Below, one piece after another: positions 52,861 to 62,313 of a DNA stretch of 64,000 nucleotides. Below the pieces are notes generated by a model. The model ran no database searches and had not been told where the DNA came from. It saw only the letters and a list, made by a program, of their open reading frames with translations. The stretch is from Halobacteriovorax sp. JY17 (lineage in GTDB: Bacteria; Bdellovibrionota; Bacteriovoracia; Bacteriovoracales; Bacteriovoracaceae). The number at the start of each line of letters is the position of its first letter. Positions within the stretch are counted from its first letter, which is position 1. The stretch is taken from assembly GCF_002753895.1 (NCBI RefSeq), contig NZ_NJER01000001.1, positions 1,488,910 to 1,552,909 on the forward strand. Reading direction: 5' to 3'. The translations under genes and the position numbers were made by a program.

Positions 52861-54288
52861 ATGGACGTCAATAAAAAGGGAAGAGTTGTCTTCGACCCTA
52901 TCTATGGCTTTATAAAGCTCACACCAGTTGAATATGAAATCATTCACTCACCATTCTATCAAAGATTAAGATGGATTAAGCAATTAGGATTCAGCTTCTA
53001 TGTTTTTCCAGGTGCCGAACATTCGCGCTTTGGGCATTCTATTGGAGTAATGTTTAATGCTCATAGAATTTTACAATCGTGTTCAAGAGGTGTTTCTGAT
53101 GAAGAGCTAATGGATGAGAAGTGTCTAACTAAAGAAGCGGTCTATCATAAGACTCTTAGGATTGGCGCTCTTCTTCACGATCTCGGAACATTTGTCTTCT
53201 CTCATACAACTGAATCTGCCTATATTACTTTTGGTGAAACAACTAATTGTAAAGGTGGAAAAGGTCTTCAAGATGACCATGAAAATCTTGGATCATTCAT
53301 TATTAAAAATACCGATTATGAAGGTGGGATTACTCATATTTTAAAGAAGTATGGGCTAGACCCGCAAACAATTTCAGACCTTGTAAAAGGTGTGGACCCA
53401 TCAATTTTAGCGAACCAAATTCTACATTCTGAAATTGATTGTGACAGAATGGACTATCTTCTCCGCGACGCTCACTACACAGGTCTTAAGTACGGTGCTT
53501 ACGATAGAGATTATCTTCTGCATCACTTTGAAGTAAAGAAAGTAAATCAACACGATATCTTAACTATTAGACATAATGCTCTTCACTGTGTTGAAGATTT
53601 CCTCATGTCTAGGTTTGCTTGGTACTCTCAGGTGATACGTTCTCCAAGAGGATCTAAGTATGATGCTATTGCTGAGAGAATAACGTTTCACTTCTTAGAA
53701 AAGGGTTATATCTATAGGTATAGCGATCTTCTAGATATGATTGCCAATGATCCAATGAAGTTCTATGGCTTCAACGATAATTACTTTATAACATTGGTTC
53801 AAAAGCATTACTCCAATGGAGATCTTGATAAGGTCCCACATATAAAAGATATGGCCTTAACACTTCTTTTAGAGAAAGGTGCTAAGACAATTAACTGTGA
53901 AGAGTTTAAGCAAATTCTCTTTGATCAAGATAAAGCAAGTGACAACGAGAGAATCGTTAAACGTGCTCAAGCAAAAGTAAAAGAATTAGAAGACTATATT
54001 GCTAAGAATGGAGATCCTTCAGATTGGATTCTTCCAGATCTTCCTAAGAAAGATATTATCTATGTGAAATCTCCTAAGGCCATTGCTAAGAATGGACAGA
54101 AGTCTAATCTCTTATTAGAGAGAGATCCTGTGAAGATTAGTTACGAGAATGGAGACATTAAGCTGTTAGCCGATGTAGAGAATTCTGTTATCTCAAGTCT
54201 TCATAAGAAAATGAATTATACCCCTAATGTGTTTTGCTCAATGAAAACACACGAGAGGTTAATTAAAGCGGGATTAATTTCGAGTTAA
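52861..54288 (+). CDS. HD-domain phosphohydrolase (dGTPase/SAMHD1-like)
   Basis: 475 residues. The metal site is HSRFGHSIGVMFNAHRI then LLHDLGTFVFSHTTE, with a distal HSEIDCDRMDYLLRDAHYTG, the layout of dNTP triphosphohydrolases and SAMHD1-like proteins. It could trim dNTPs or another nucleotide. I prefer ATG at 52861 with GAGG upstream over a TTG six bases earlier. It is convergent with the next gene, overlapping by four bases. Confidence 0.88.
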   Translation: MDVNKKGRVVFDPIYGFIKLTPVEYEIIHSPFYQRLRWIKQLGFSFYVFPGAEHSRFGHSIGVMFNAHRILQSCSRGVSDEELMDEKCLTKEAVYHKTLRIGALLHDLGTFVFSHTTESAYITFGETTNCKGGKGLQDDHENLGSFIIKNTDYEGGITHILKKYGLDPQTISDLVKGVDPSILANQILHSEIDCDRMDYLLRDAHYTGLKYGAYDRDYLLHHFEVKKVNQHDILTIRHNALHCVEDFLMSRFAWYSQVIRSPRGSKYDAIAERITFHFLEKGYIYRYSDLLDMIANDPMKFYGFNDNYFITLVQKHYSNGDLDKVPHIKDMALTLLLEKGAKTINCEEFKQILFDQDKASDNERIVKRAQAKVKELEDYIAKNGDPSDWILPDLPKKDIIYVKSPKAIAKNGQKSNLLLERDPVKISYENGDIKLLADVENSVISSLHKKMNYTPNVFCSMKTHERLIKAGLISS

Positions 54289-55145
54289 ACTAATGAGTGA
54301 GTATTGTGGTTTCTACTTTGCCAGTTGATAATTGGCATAAAGACAGTATCAATGCTCTCTCCATCGTAGGGAATAGTTTCTAAATCCCCAGTTTTAATTT
54401 TCAAATCACTTGTGACAAAAATAACATCGCTATGATTATCCATCGTTCTATAATTTCTAATGAAAGCAGTTTCTTCCATTGAGTTTTCTAGGTTCACGAT
54501 TACACAGAGAATTGAACTACTTCCTTTTCTAATAGGAACTCTTGAGCTGTAAAAAGATAGTTCTGCGATTCTCTTATTGAGAAGTTCTTCGCGTTCCTCT
54601 AAATCATCAGGAAGATTCTTTGTCGTAAGACAATAGAAGACTAGCTCCATTCCCATTCTCTTTTCATCATCAGGCTTGATGGCAAGAAGGGCCATGGATT
54701 CGTCAGCTGAAGTTAAGATATATTTTGAAGTTAGAGCATCTTTAATAGGAATAATTAATACTTCTTCATGTAGGAGAGTGACTTCTGTACTGTCCTTAAA
54801 TTGAATAGGATTAATTTTAATGAAGCGAATTTCGTTACTATCAGAAAGAGAGAAAGTTAAGTCACCAATCATGAAAGATTTTAAATTAACCGTTTTAGAT
54901 GACAGTGGAATTTCATTTCCAATAATATCTTCAAGTTCTAGTTGAATTTTACTTCTATGAGCGAGCTCTTTTGAAGTGAAAGCACTATAGCTTCTTCCAT
55001 CAGAGTTAATAATCGGACAGTCGTTCTCATCAACTTCTACATAAACTAAGTCATAGTAACCTAGTGCTGTAAAATTATTTGAATAATGCTTAATTCTTGT
55101 AGAAAGAATTAAATCTTTTTCCATTTCCCAAGCTTGAATATTCAT
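54285..55145 (-). CDS. Hypothetical protein
   Basis: 286 residues, soluble, strand-rich, not recognised. It includes FTALGYYDLVYVEVDENDCP, DGRSYSAFTSKELAHRSKIQ and a helical segment DDLEEREELLNKRIAELSFY. No signal peptide. AAGGAG precedes the ATG. It is divergent from the ftsEX operon. Confidence 0.75.
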   Translation of the reverse strand: MNIQAWEMEKDLILSTRIKHYSNNFTALGYYDLVYVEVDENDCPIINSDGRSYSAFTSKELAHRSKIQLELEDIIGNEIPLSSKTVNLKSFMIGDLTFSLSDSNEIRFIKINPIQFKDSTEVTLLHEEVLIIPIKDALTSKYILTSADESMALLAIKPDDEKRMGMELVFYCLTTKNLPDDLEEREELLNKRIAELSFYSSRVPIRKGSSSILCVIVNLENSMEETAFIRNYRTMDNHSDVIFVTSDLKIKTGDLETIPYDGESIDTVFMPIINWQSRNHNTHSLV

Positions 55146-55346
55146 AACGACTCCTTCGAAGTTAGACTAATTTCTATCATGGCAAACTTGAGGGCTCAAG
55201 ATATGTCTGGCCTAAATATGACGAATGCCACGTCGCGCATTGGGGCCAATTTGAAACTGATGTCTTTACTCAGGTAAAGTGAGTATGTGAAATAGAGCAT
55301 TTAGTAGCGAAAAAATTTCAAAAATCGATCTTATCTAATGGATTTC
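55146..55346. other. Divergent intergenic region without visible gene
   Basis: The gap between the hypothetical gene and ftsE is 303 bases. Apart from the promoter at 55347-55375 I see no open frame with a ribosome site, no RNA gene and no clear repeat in it. A slightly GC-richer patch lies around 55200-55260. Confidence 0.5.
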
Positions 55347-55375
55347 TTTACTAAAATCCTGCAATTGGGTAGAAT
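55347..55375 (+). promoter_or_regulatory. Sigma-70-like promoter of the ftsEX-envC-ctp operon
   Basis: TTTACT (55347-55352) and TAGAAT (55370-55375) with exactly 17 bases between them, about 73 bases before the ftsE start. Best promoter-like sequence I found in the window. Confidence 0.55.
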
Positions 55376-55448
55376 AAAAGAGCTGTAGCAGATAATGCAG
55401 CTTCAAATTAGGATGATTTGAATAGTTATTTTCTAAGGATAGGTCAGG

Positions 55449-56153
55449 ATGATCAACACTTCGTTTCATAAAACGCAAAGCTCACAAAATCGCTCAAATT
55501 TCACATCAAAAAATCTCTTCTATCTAGAAGATGTTTCTGTAAATTTTGGAAGTACAATTGGACTTAGTCATGTTCAGTTCTCTGTGGAAAGAGGTGAGGT
55601 TGTTTTTATTACTGGAGCTTCTGGAGCAGGGAAGACAACTCTTCTAAGAGTGCTTGCTGGAGATATAGAGCCTGACAGTGGACGAGTGAAGAGACCAGAC
55701 TCTTCTATTTTTATTTCACAAGTATTTCAGGACTTAAGAGTTTTGGGGAACCTTACTTGTCGAGAGAATCTTAACTTCTGCTTTGATCCAAAATTTTATA
55801 ACTCTAGAAAAGAATTTGATAAAGATATAATGGAACTATCAAGAATCGTCGGAATTACAGATCGTTTAGATATCAAAATGAAGAACGCTAATGGTGGATT
55901 AAAGCAGAAGATTGCAATCATCAGAGCACTTCTTTCAAGACCCGATATTATTGTCTGTGATGAGCCGACAAGTTCTCTGGATGCAGAGAGTGCACGAAAA
56001 ATATTCGATATTTTAAATCTATATAATGTAAAAAGAAAACTTACAGTCATTTGGGCCTCTCACAATAAAGAATTGGTTAAGCAATTCTCGGGGAGAATCG
56101 TTCATCTAGACGGAGGTAAGTTAGTTTATTCGGGGCATGCATGTTTTATTTAA
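55449..56153 (+). CDS. ftsE: Cell-division ATPase FtsE
   Basis: ABC ATPase that with FtsX controls septal wall hydrolysis. Walker A is GASGAGKTTLLRVL, the signature is NGGLKQKIAIIRALLS, and Walker B is DIIVCDEPTSSLDAES. Residues 1-25 form an extra N-terminal stretch rich in Ser, Asn and Gln. It overlaps ftsX by 13 bases. Identity rests on the FtsX and EnvC neighbours. Confidence 0.93.
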   Translation: MINTSFHKTQSSQNRSNFTSKNLFYLEDVSVNFGSTIGLSHVQFSVERGEVVFITGASGAGKTTLLRVLAGDIEPDSGRVKRPDSSIFISQVFQDLRVLGNLTCRENLNFCFDPKFYNSRKEFDKDIMELSRIVGITDRLDIKMKNANGGLKQKIAIIRALLSRPDIIVCDEPTSSLDAESARKIFDILNLYNVKRKLTVIWASHNKELVKQFSGRIVHLDGGKLVYSGHACFI

Positions 56154-56932
56154 GTAGCTTTTTTCAAAATGTTAAGAATAATCCAGTTTGGGGAGGACTC
56201 TTTATTACTACCTCTCTAGTCTTACTTGTAGGATCATTGAATTTTACGAGTCTTGAAAAGAGCGTATTTAATGACACCGGTAATCTGAGTTCTGGACCTT
56301 ACTTTCATGCGTTAATTTCAGGGGCTGAAAATCATGAACGTATTTCGAGAAAACTGACGGAGTTACCTGGGGTAAATAGAGTAGAGATCTTAGGAGAGAA
56401 CGAAATACAGAATCAAGTAACAAAGGTTTTATCTAACTTAGATCTTGGAATGAAGATTGAGGATATGGACCTAGACTATGCAGGTTTAAAGGTCATCTTA
56501 GATAAGAATCTTCAAGAAAGAAGTCAGAACCTGATTAGAGACTATCTCGTTCGTTTGGTTGGATCTTCTAAGCTAACTCTTGGAGCTGTTAATGCAATTT
56601 CAAAAGCTGAACAATTAAAGAATCAATTATTCTCACAATTTAAAGAGTGGGGAATTACTGTTGTAAGTGTTGCGAGTCTTATTATTTGGGGGCTCATTGC
56701 AATAGTATTTTCAACAAAGGTTCAGCAGAGTTCATACTTAATCGAGAAGTTTCAAAGAAGAAGTAAGGTAGGTCTAAAAGTAATGCTTACAGGAATGGCA
56801 ACTCTCTTTGCTCTTTGTTTCTCTTTAACATTTTCATTTGGTGATTTAAGTACAGTCGGAGCGGTTATAGGACTTTGCTTAATTACAGCTCTTTCATCTA
56901 TTCAACTTAGGAATCTACAGTGGCACGAATAG
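56141..56932 (+). CDS. ftsX: Cell-division permease-like protein FtsX
   Basis: 263 residues with four hydrophobic helices: one at about 18-35, then three in the C-terminal half (VASLIIWGLIAIVFS, LTGMATLFALCFSLTF, GAVIGLCLITALS). The periplasmic loop (ELPGVNRVEILGENEIQ) is where FtsX binds EnvC-type activators. Overlaps both neighbours, so the three are coupled. Confidence 0.92.
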   Translation: MFYLSSFFQNVKNNPVWGGLFITTSLVLLVGSLNFTSLEKSVFNDTGNLSSGPYFHALISGAENHERISRKLTELPGVNRVEILGENEIQNQVTKVLSNLDLGMKIEDMDLDYAGLKVILDKNLQERSQNLIRDYLVRLVGSSKLTLGAVNAISKAEQLKNQLFSQFKEWGITVVSVASLIIWGLIAIVFSTKVQQSSYLIEKFQRRSKVGLKVMLTGMATLFALCFSLTFSFGDLSTVGAVIGLCLITALSSIQLRNLQWHE

Positions 56933-57984
56933 CCCCGAAATTATTATTCCTTTTAATCTTGCTCTTTAGCTGTGCTAAAGGGTTTGCAGCAAAGAGTGTT
57001 ACGATCTCAGATCTTAGAAAGAATTTGAGATCACAAGAAAGAACCTTAAAGAAAATAAATGCTAGAATAATTAATTTAGAGAAGAATTTAAGTACAAGAA
57101 ATAAAGATTATATAGAGATTCTTGAATCGAAGAGACAAATTGAAAATCAAATCTATAAGAACTCCGAAAAAATTGAAAAGTACATTGAAGTAGTAAGAGA
57201 AGAGAAAGTAAGAGTGAAGAATCTCTTAGGGTCTGTCGTTGCGAACTCTTTTAATGATGAAGAAACTAGCGCCGATCTATTGACTAAGAAGATGATGGCA
57301 AAAGCACTCTCTCAAAAGATCTTAAAACTTAAGTCAATTGAGCAAATCTTGGAGCTGAAGCAACTCAAGTATAATGAAATTCAGAAATCATTTAAAGGAT
57401 TAGAAGAGAATGAGAGAGAAATTCTTGAAGTTATTACTAATTTAGAAAACCAGAAAAAAGAATACGCTTCTCAGTATGTTTCAATTGAGAAGAAGAAGAG
57501 TGATCTCTCTGTTGAGATATCTTCATTAAAATCAAAAATTACTTATACAAAGAATAAGGAAAAGAGTAGTTCCAAGCCCGTTCTTGTTGGATATAAATTT
57601 TCATCACCAATTGAAGACTATGTCGGTGTTGAGTACGGAAAGAAAGGAATTAACTTTAAGTTTAGATCGAAGCAACCAATAAAGAATACAATTGATGGAA
57701 AAGTCTCTTTCATAGGGTCATTATCAAATTATGGAAATGTTATAATGATTGAACATGGAAATCAGACAAGATCGATTTTCCTAGGACAATTAAAAAGTAA
57801 AGTTAAGAAAGGACAAAGTGTAGCCTCTGGAGAAATTCTTGGATACACTCTGGTAAATAGTAAGTCGAGAGAATTAGGGAAATTATACTTTGAAGTGAGA
57901 AAGAAGAATATCGCTCAGAATACTTCACTCTTGATGGATGATAATTTCTTAGCAAAGAATAATCTAAACAACGTAAAAATATAG
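56920..57984 (+). CDS. envC: EnvC-like activator with degenerate LytM (M23) domain
   Basis: 354 residues: a signal peptide, two long coiled-coil stretches (about 25-215; SITISDLRKNLRSQ type heptads) and a C-terminal M23 fold. The M23 metal ligands are largely missing: where active enzymes have H-x-x-x-D the protein reads KKGINFKF, and the H-x-H motif reads YFEVR. Only the His in MIEHGNQ remains. This is the EnvC state, in which the domain activates amidases rather than cutting wall itself. The start is GTG inside ftsX. Confidence 0.9.
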   Translation: MARIAPKLLFLLILLFSCAKGFAAKSVTISDLRKNLRSQERTLKKINARIINLEKNLSTRNKDYIEILESKRQIENQIYKNSEKIEKYIEVVREEKVRVKNLLGSVVANSFNDEETSADLLTKKMMAKALSQKILKLKSIEQILELKQLKYNEIQKSFKGLEENEREILEVITNLENQKKEYASQYVSIEKKKSDLSVEISSLKSKITYTKNKEKSSSKPVLVGYKFSSPIEDYVGVEYGKKGINFKFRSKQPIKNTIDGKVSFIGSLSNYGNVIMIEHGNQTRSIFLGQLKSKVKKGQSVASGEILGYTLVNSKSRELGKLYFEVRKKNIAQNTSLLMDDNFLAKNNLNNVKI

Positions 57985-57998
57985 TTTAAGGAACAATT

Positions 57999-59411
57999 AT
58001 GAAAAAAAAGGGTGCGCGAAGCTTTAGAGCTATCGCTCTATGTATTTCGCTTTCTGTTGGTGGTTTACTTATGGGCTTTGTGGGTACGCAAAAGGTCCTC
58101 GCTGTTACAAAATCAAGATTTGAAAAATTAGAGCTCTTTAATAAAGTCCTTTTTCTCGTTGAATCTCAATACTATAGAGAAGTAGATACAGATAAGCTTA
58201 TTCAAGGTGCAATAAAAGGAATGATGAATACACTTGATCCTCATTCTGCCTTTTTAAATAAAGAAGTCTTTGCAAAAATGCAAGAAGAGACACAAGGAGA
58301 GTTTGGTGGTCTTGGTCTTGAAGTTACTCAAAAAAGTGGACATCTAATAGTCGTAACTCCTATTGAGGATTCACCGGCTTTTAAGGCCGGAATCCTTCCG
58401 GGTGATAGAATTGTTGAAATCAATCATGAATCTACGATTGGCGTGACGCTTGAAGAAGCAGTAGATAAAATGCGTGGAAAGAATGGAGATAAAATCTCTA
58501 TCGGCGTTGTTCGTGAAAATGAAGATGGTATCAAGAGCTTTGTTCTTACTAGGCAAACAATCAAGATTAAGCCAGTTAAATATGATGTGGTAAGAAAGAA
58601 TTATGCATTTGTAAGACTGAAGCAATTTCAAAAGAGATCGGCGGAAGGGATTATTGATGCACTTAAAGATATTAGAAAGAAAACAAAGAAAGATGGTGGC
58701 CTCAAAGGAATTATTCTAGACCTTAGATCAAATCCAGGGGGACTTTTAGATGAAGCAGTAGATGTATCTTCGATCTTCTTAAAAGATGGAATTGTTGTTA
58801 GTACTGAGGGAAGAGACCCTAAGAATAAAGAAATAAGATACGTAAAAAAATCAGGTTATAAAGAATTAGACCTACCTCTTGTTGTACTTATTAATTCTTC
58901 ATCAGCTTCTGCTAGTGAGATTGTTTCTGGAGCGATCCAAGATATGAAACGTGGAATTATAATGGGGTCTCAATCTTTTGGAAAAGGTTCTGTTCAAACA
59001 GTTGCTAAAATTGATGATGAGAAAGGTGTCAAACTTACTATTGCTCAATATATGACTCCTAAAGGGAGAAAGATTCAAGCTGTAGGAATTGTTCCAGACG
59101 TCTTTGTTGATGAAGTTGAAGCCAATTGGGTGACGGAAAATAAGAAAGAGCAGGGTTATATTAGAGAATCTGATTTAAAGAATCACCTAACTGCAACTAT
59201 TGAGACAAAGGAAGAGAAGAAACTTCGAATTCAGAATGAAAAAGAAGACAGAAAACTTAGAATGGAGAAGCTTGAAAAGCTTAAAAAAGATAAGAAGAAA
59301 GATCATAAGAATAAGTGGATGATTAAGTATAACCCAAGTGATGATTATCAAGTTCTGCAAGCGGTTAATTATATACGTTCATTTGATCTCTTTAAGAAAA
59401 TGAATAAATAA
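57999..59411 (+). CDS. ctpA: C-terminal processing protease (S41)
   Basis: Periplasmic serine protease with an N-terminal membrane or signal helix (ALCISLSVGGLLMGFVG), PDZ domain (about 85-170; PIEDSPAFKAGILPGDRIVE) and S41 catalytic core: SSSASASEIVSGAIQD with the Ser and SQSFGKGSVQ with the Lys. A Lys/Glu-rich tail (about 385-440) follows. Placement behind envC is common in proteobacteria. Substrates may include wall hydrolases. Terminator at 59426. Confidence 0.94.
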   Translation: MKKKGARSFRAIALCISLSVGGLLMGFVGTQKVLAVTKSRFEKLELFNKVLFLVESQYYREVDTDKLIQGAIKGMMNTLDPHSAFLNKEVFAKMQEETQGEFGGLGLEVTQKSGHLIVVTPIEDSPAFKAGILPGDRIVEINHESTIGVTLEEAVDKMRGKNGDKISIGVVRENEDGIKSFVLTRQTIKIKPVKYDVVRKNYAFVRLKQFQKRSAEGIIDALKDIRKKTKKDGGLKGIILDLRSNPGGLLDEAVDVSSIFLKDGIVVSTEGRDPKNKEIRYVKKSGYKELDLPLVVLINSSSASASEIVSGAIQDMKRGIIMGSQSFGKGSVQTVAKIDDEKGVKLTIAQYMTPKGRKIQAVGIVPDVFVDEVEANWVTENKKEQGYIRESDLKNHLTATIETKEEKKLRIQNEKEDRKLRMEKLEKLKKDKKKDHKNKWMIKYNPSDDYQVLQAVNYIRSFDLFKKMNK

Positions 59412-59425
59412 AAGACTAATAACTC

Positions 59426-59459
59426 AGTGCCGATTCTTCTTAATCGGCACTTTTTCTTT
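59426..59459 (+). terminator. Rho-independent terminator of the ftsEX-envC-ctp operon
   Basis: GTGCCGATT/AATCGGCAC, a perfect 9-base stem with a six-base loop, followed by TTTTTCTTTC. Confidence 0.9.
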
Positions 59460-59503
59460 CTCTAAAAATTTGCATATTGTCTCTAAATTGCTAGTATTTT
59501 CCC

Positions 59504-60793
59504 ATGAGTAATATTCGCTATGATTCAGTTTCAACCCTTGTGGGAAAAGTAAAAGGCCTCTTAGAAGGTCAATTTCGTAGTGTCTCTATTGAGGGAGAAG
59601 TCACAAATTTCTCTCTTTCTTCTTCTGGTCATTATTACTTCACTTTATCTGATAGAAATTCTTCTCTTTCGGCCTGCTTATTTAAAATGGATGCTTTAAG
59701 AAATCCTGAAGTAAAGATGCTAAAAGATGGGGATAAAGTTCAGTGTATTGGAAGCATTGGAGTTTATGCAAAGAGAGGATCTTTTCAATTAATTGCAAAG
59801 AGAATAACAAAAGCTGGAGGGGGAGGAGATCTTCTTGCAGAGTTTGAAAAATTAAAGAAAAAGCTAGCGCAGGAAGGGCTCTTTGATCTCGAAGTGAAAA
59901 AGAAAATTCCAACTATGGCAAAGAAGATTGCAGTAATAACTGCTCTAAGAGGAGCGGCGCTACAAGATTTCCTAAACATAATGAAGAGAAGGACTCTTTG
60001 GACAGATATTCTCGTTGTTCCGACCCTCGTTCAGGGTGATGGAGCGGCAGCTTCCATTAGAAAGTCTCTTTTTAATACCATTAAATTTTCTCTAGATAAT
60101 CCAAATAATAAAGTTGATGTTATCGTTCTTACTCGTGGTGGAGGAAGTTTAGAAGATTTATGGGCCTTTAATGATGAGGCCTTAGCATGGGATATTTATA
60201 ATTGCCCTATCCCAATTATTAGCGCTGTAGGACATCAAGTTGATTATTCTATTTCAGACTTTGTAAGTGATATGCGCTGTGAGACTCCTTCCGCTGCTGC
60301 TCAAGTCTTAAGTGAAGGGCAGACTCAAATTCTCTCTCGTATTGAAAATGTGAGAAGACACTTAAATAATAGTGCGAAAAATATAATTTATTCTAGAAGA
60401 GACCGTGTGGGAGCACTTAGACCAGAGGCACTTCTTTCAAGAGTAAATAATCTCTTTCAAGATTATAAATTTAGGCTAGAGAAATGTTCTTTAGAAAAAA
60501 GAGACGTCGAGCTTATCGGTCTCCATGATCATTGGTTTCGCATTGATGATAATATGAAGAGAATGAAGGCCAGTCTAGATAATATACTTAAAGATAGAGA
60601 GCATAGAGTCTCTAAGTCTATTGAGCTATTAAATGCTCTAAGTCCTAACAATGTTCTTGAAAGAGGATATAGTTATGTGACAAGTGAAGATGGTCATGTG
60701 GTGGCAAGTTCAAAAGAGTTCACTGCTCTTCCTAATGGAGCAACCTTAAGTATTCAATTTAGTGATGGTAAGAATAAAGTGAGTAAAGTGTGA
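59504..60793 (+). CDS. xseA: Exodeoxyribonuclease VII large subunit
   Basis: ssDNA-specific exonuclease subunit of 429 residues. The N-terminal OB domain has SISIEGEVTNFSLSSSGHYYF-like sequence (VSIEGEVTNFSLSSSGHYYF), and the catalytic part has VIVLTRGGGSLEDLWAFNDE, IISAVGHQVDYSISDFVSD and RCETPSAAAQ. The coiled-coil part follows, and a final strand region ends LERGYSYV. The small subunit xseB, often next, is not here. The stop overlaps the following start (GTGA). Confidence 0.96.
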   Translation: MSNIRYDSVSTLVGKVKGLLEGQFRSVSIEGEVTNFSLSSSGHYYFTLSDRNSSLSACLFKMDALRNPEVKMLKDGDKVQCIGSIGVYAKRGSFQLIAKRITKAGGGGDLLAEFEKLKKKLAQEGLFDLEVKKKIPTMAKKIAVITALRGAALQDFLNIMKRRTLWTDILVVPTLVQGDGAAASIRKSLFNTIKFSLDNPNNKVDVIVLTRGGGSLEDLWAFNDEALAWDIYNCPIPIISAVGHQVDYSISDFVSDMRCETPSAAAQVLSEGQTQILSRIENVRRHLNNSAKNIIYSRRDRVGALRPEALLSRVNNLFQDYKFRLEKCSLEKRDVELIGLHDHWFRIDDNMKRMKASLDNILKDREHRVSKSIELLNALSPNNVLERGYSYVTSEDGHVVASSKEFTALPNGATLSIQFSDGKNKVSKV

Positions 60794-62313
60794 GCTTTAG
60801 AACTTATTCGTCTACATTAGAGAGTCCTGAAGTTGAAAACTTTTTAAAATCTTCAGGTTGGGTTAGCGGAAGTCACCATAATTTACTTATTAGTGAGTGC
60901 GAAGATCTAGAGTTTAAAGGATGGCAAATTGTGAGAACTCCGTCTCTATGTGGAGATAGAACAATCACTATTCCTAATTTTTCAAGTAAATACCTTGTGA
61001 GCATCCTCTCTCTCATTGAAGAATCTCTTTCTCAAGAGCAGTGGCTCTTTATGAGTGAAAGTGAAAAAGAGCTTTTTAATTCATTTTTTAAGTCAAAACT
61101 ATCGAGCTTTGGTGATTTTCCTTTAAATGATTTTTTGAATTTTCTTTCTTCATGGGGAGATATTTTTGAAATGAATGAGAGAGAAAAGTTGAAAAATTTT
61201 CTCTTTGAATACTTCGATATAAATATTCACATTAACAGTACTGAGGATCTCTTAGAAGATAAGAAGTTCTTGAACTATCAGTCTATAATTAGAACTCATT
61301 CAAAAGAGTCGGGCCTATATTTCTGTTTTTCGAGCGGTGAAGAGATAGATGATGAATGTAAGCTACTTCTTGGGTTACTCATTATCTATCAGGATCAAAA
61401 AAGAGAAAAAGAAGCTCTCGAAAAATATACTAAGAGTGATTGGGAGATTATTTTAAATAGTTTAAACTTCTCTTCTTGCTTGATTTCGTCGAAAGGGGAG
61501 TTGGTCATTCATAATACTCTTTTTTCAGCTCTAGGACTCTATGCAAGTGATTGCCTAAAGCTAGAAAATGGAGAAACAGTAGAGCGCATTGATAAGTTCT
61601 ATAAAGTCTTAAAGACACCTCTTAGGATTAAAGGAAGAGAGTATATTTCCTATATTTTCATCACTGATAAATCTTCAATACGAGAAGGTGGTCTAAGTAT
61701 TACTTCAGAAGAGTTAGGAATTATTTCGGGCTCTATTGCACATGAATTAAATAATCCAATTGCAGGAATATTGGCAGCACTTACTCTCTTAAAACTTGAA
61801 GATGATATTGGTGAAGAATCTGAACATCTTATAAGCGATATGGAAAGAGGAGCGAGGAGATGTCATAAGTTGATTGAAGTTTTTCTAGGCTTTTCTAAGC
61901 TTGATCCTACTCATGCACATATTGATACACTTGAAAGTTCTGTAGATCAATCTCTTCAACTTCTAAGGTCAAGAATGGTTGAGTCTAATCTGAAAATGGT
62001 TTTTGACTATAAACAGAGAACACCATTTTCAAGAAGTTTAAATAATAGTATCTCATCAATGATTTTCTACTTAATTTTAAGTGAGGCATTTACTCTAGGG
62101 CATCATCAGAAACTTTTGTCTGGAGAGTTTGATCAAATTAAAATAGAGGTCTTAGAAGAAGTTAACGAAATTAAACTTCGATTTATTCCTGAGATGAAAG
62201 TCTACGATGTTATTTCAAAATCAAAATTACTTCTTCACCTAATTAGTCTTTTGGAGCTTGAGATATTAGGTGAAGAAAGTGTTATTTTAATAAAGAATCT
62301 TAAAAAGTCTTAA
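60790..62313 (+). CDS. Histidine kinase-like protein with degenerate ATPase domain
   Basis: 507 residues, no membrane helix. Residues 1-300 may contain a PAS-like part (SLNFSSCLISSKGELVIHNT). The dimerisation helix has a full H-box, IISGSIAHELNNPIAG, with His318. The C-terminal 110 residues lie where HATPase_c should be, but I find no N-box Asn-x-x-x-Asn, no D-x-G-x-G and no G2 loop (SMIFYLILSEAFTLGHHQKL). It probably cannot bind ATP and may act as a phosphotransfer protein or phosphatase. The start is GTG, coupled to xseA. Confidence 0.82.
   Translation: MSFRTYSSTLESPEVENFLKSSGWVSGSHHNLLISECEDLEFKGWQIVRTPSLCGDRTITIPNFSSKYLVSILSLIEESLSQEQWLFMSESEKELFNSFFKSKLSSFGDFPLNDFLNFLSSWGDIFEMNEREKLKNFLFEYFDINIHINSTEDLLEDKKFLNYQSIIRTHSKESGLYFCFSSGEEIDDECKLLLGLLIIYQDQKREKEALEKYTKSDWEIILNSLNFSSCLISSKGELVIHNTLFSALGLYASDCLKLENGETVERIDKFYKVLKTPLRIKGREYISYIFITDKSSIREGGLSITSEELGIISGSIAHELNNPIAGILAALTLLKLEDDIGEESEHLISDMERGARRCHKLIEVFLGFSKLDPTHAHIDTLESSVDQSLQLLRSRMVESNLKMVFDYKQRTPFSRSLNNSISSMIFYLILSEAFTLGHHQKLLSGEFDQIKIEVLEEVNEIKLRFIPEMKVYDVISKSKLLLHLISLLELEILGEESVILIKNLKKS

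Noticed and set aside
60790-60793. xseB expected after xseA
   Set aside because: The next gene is the kinase-like protein, and no short XseB-like frame is present nearby, so no feature was made.
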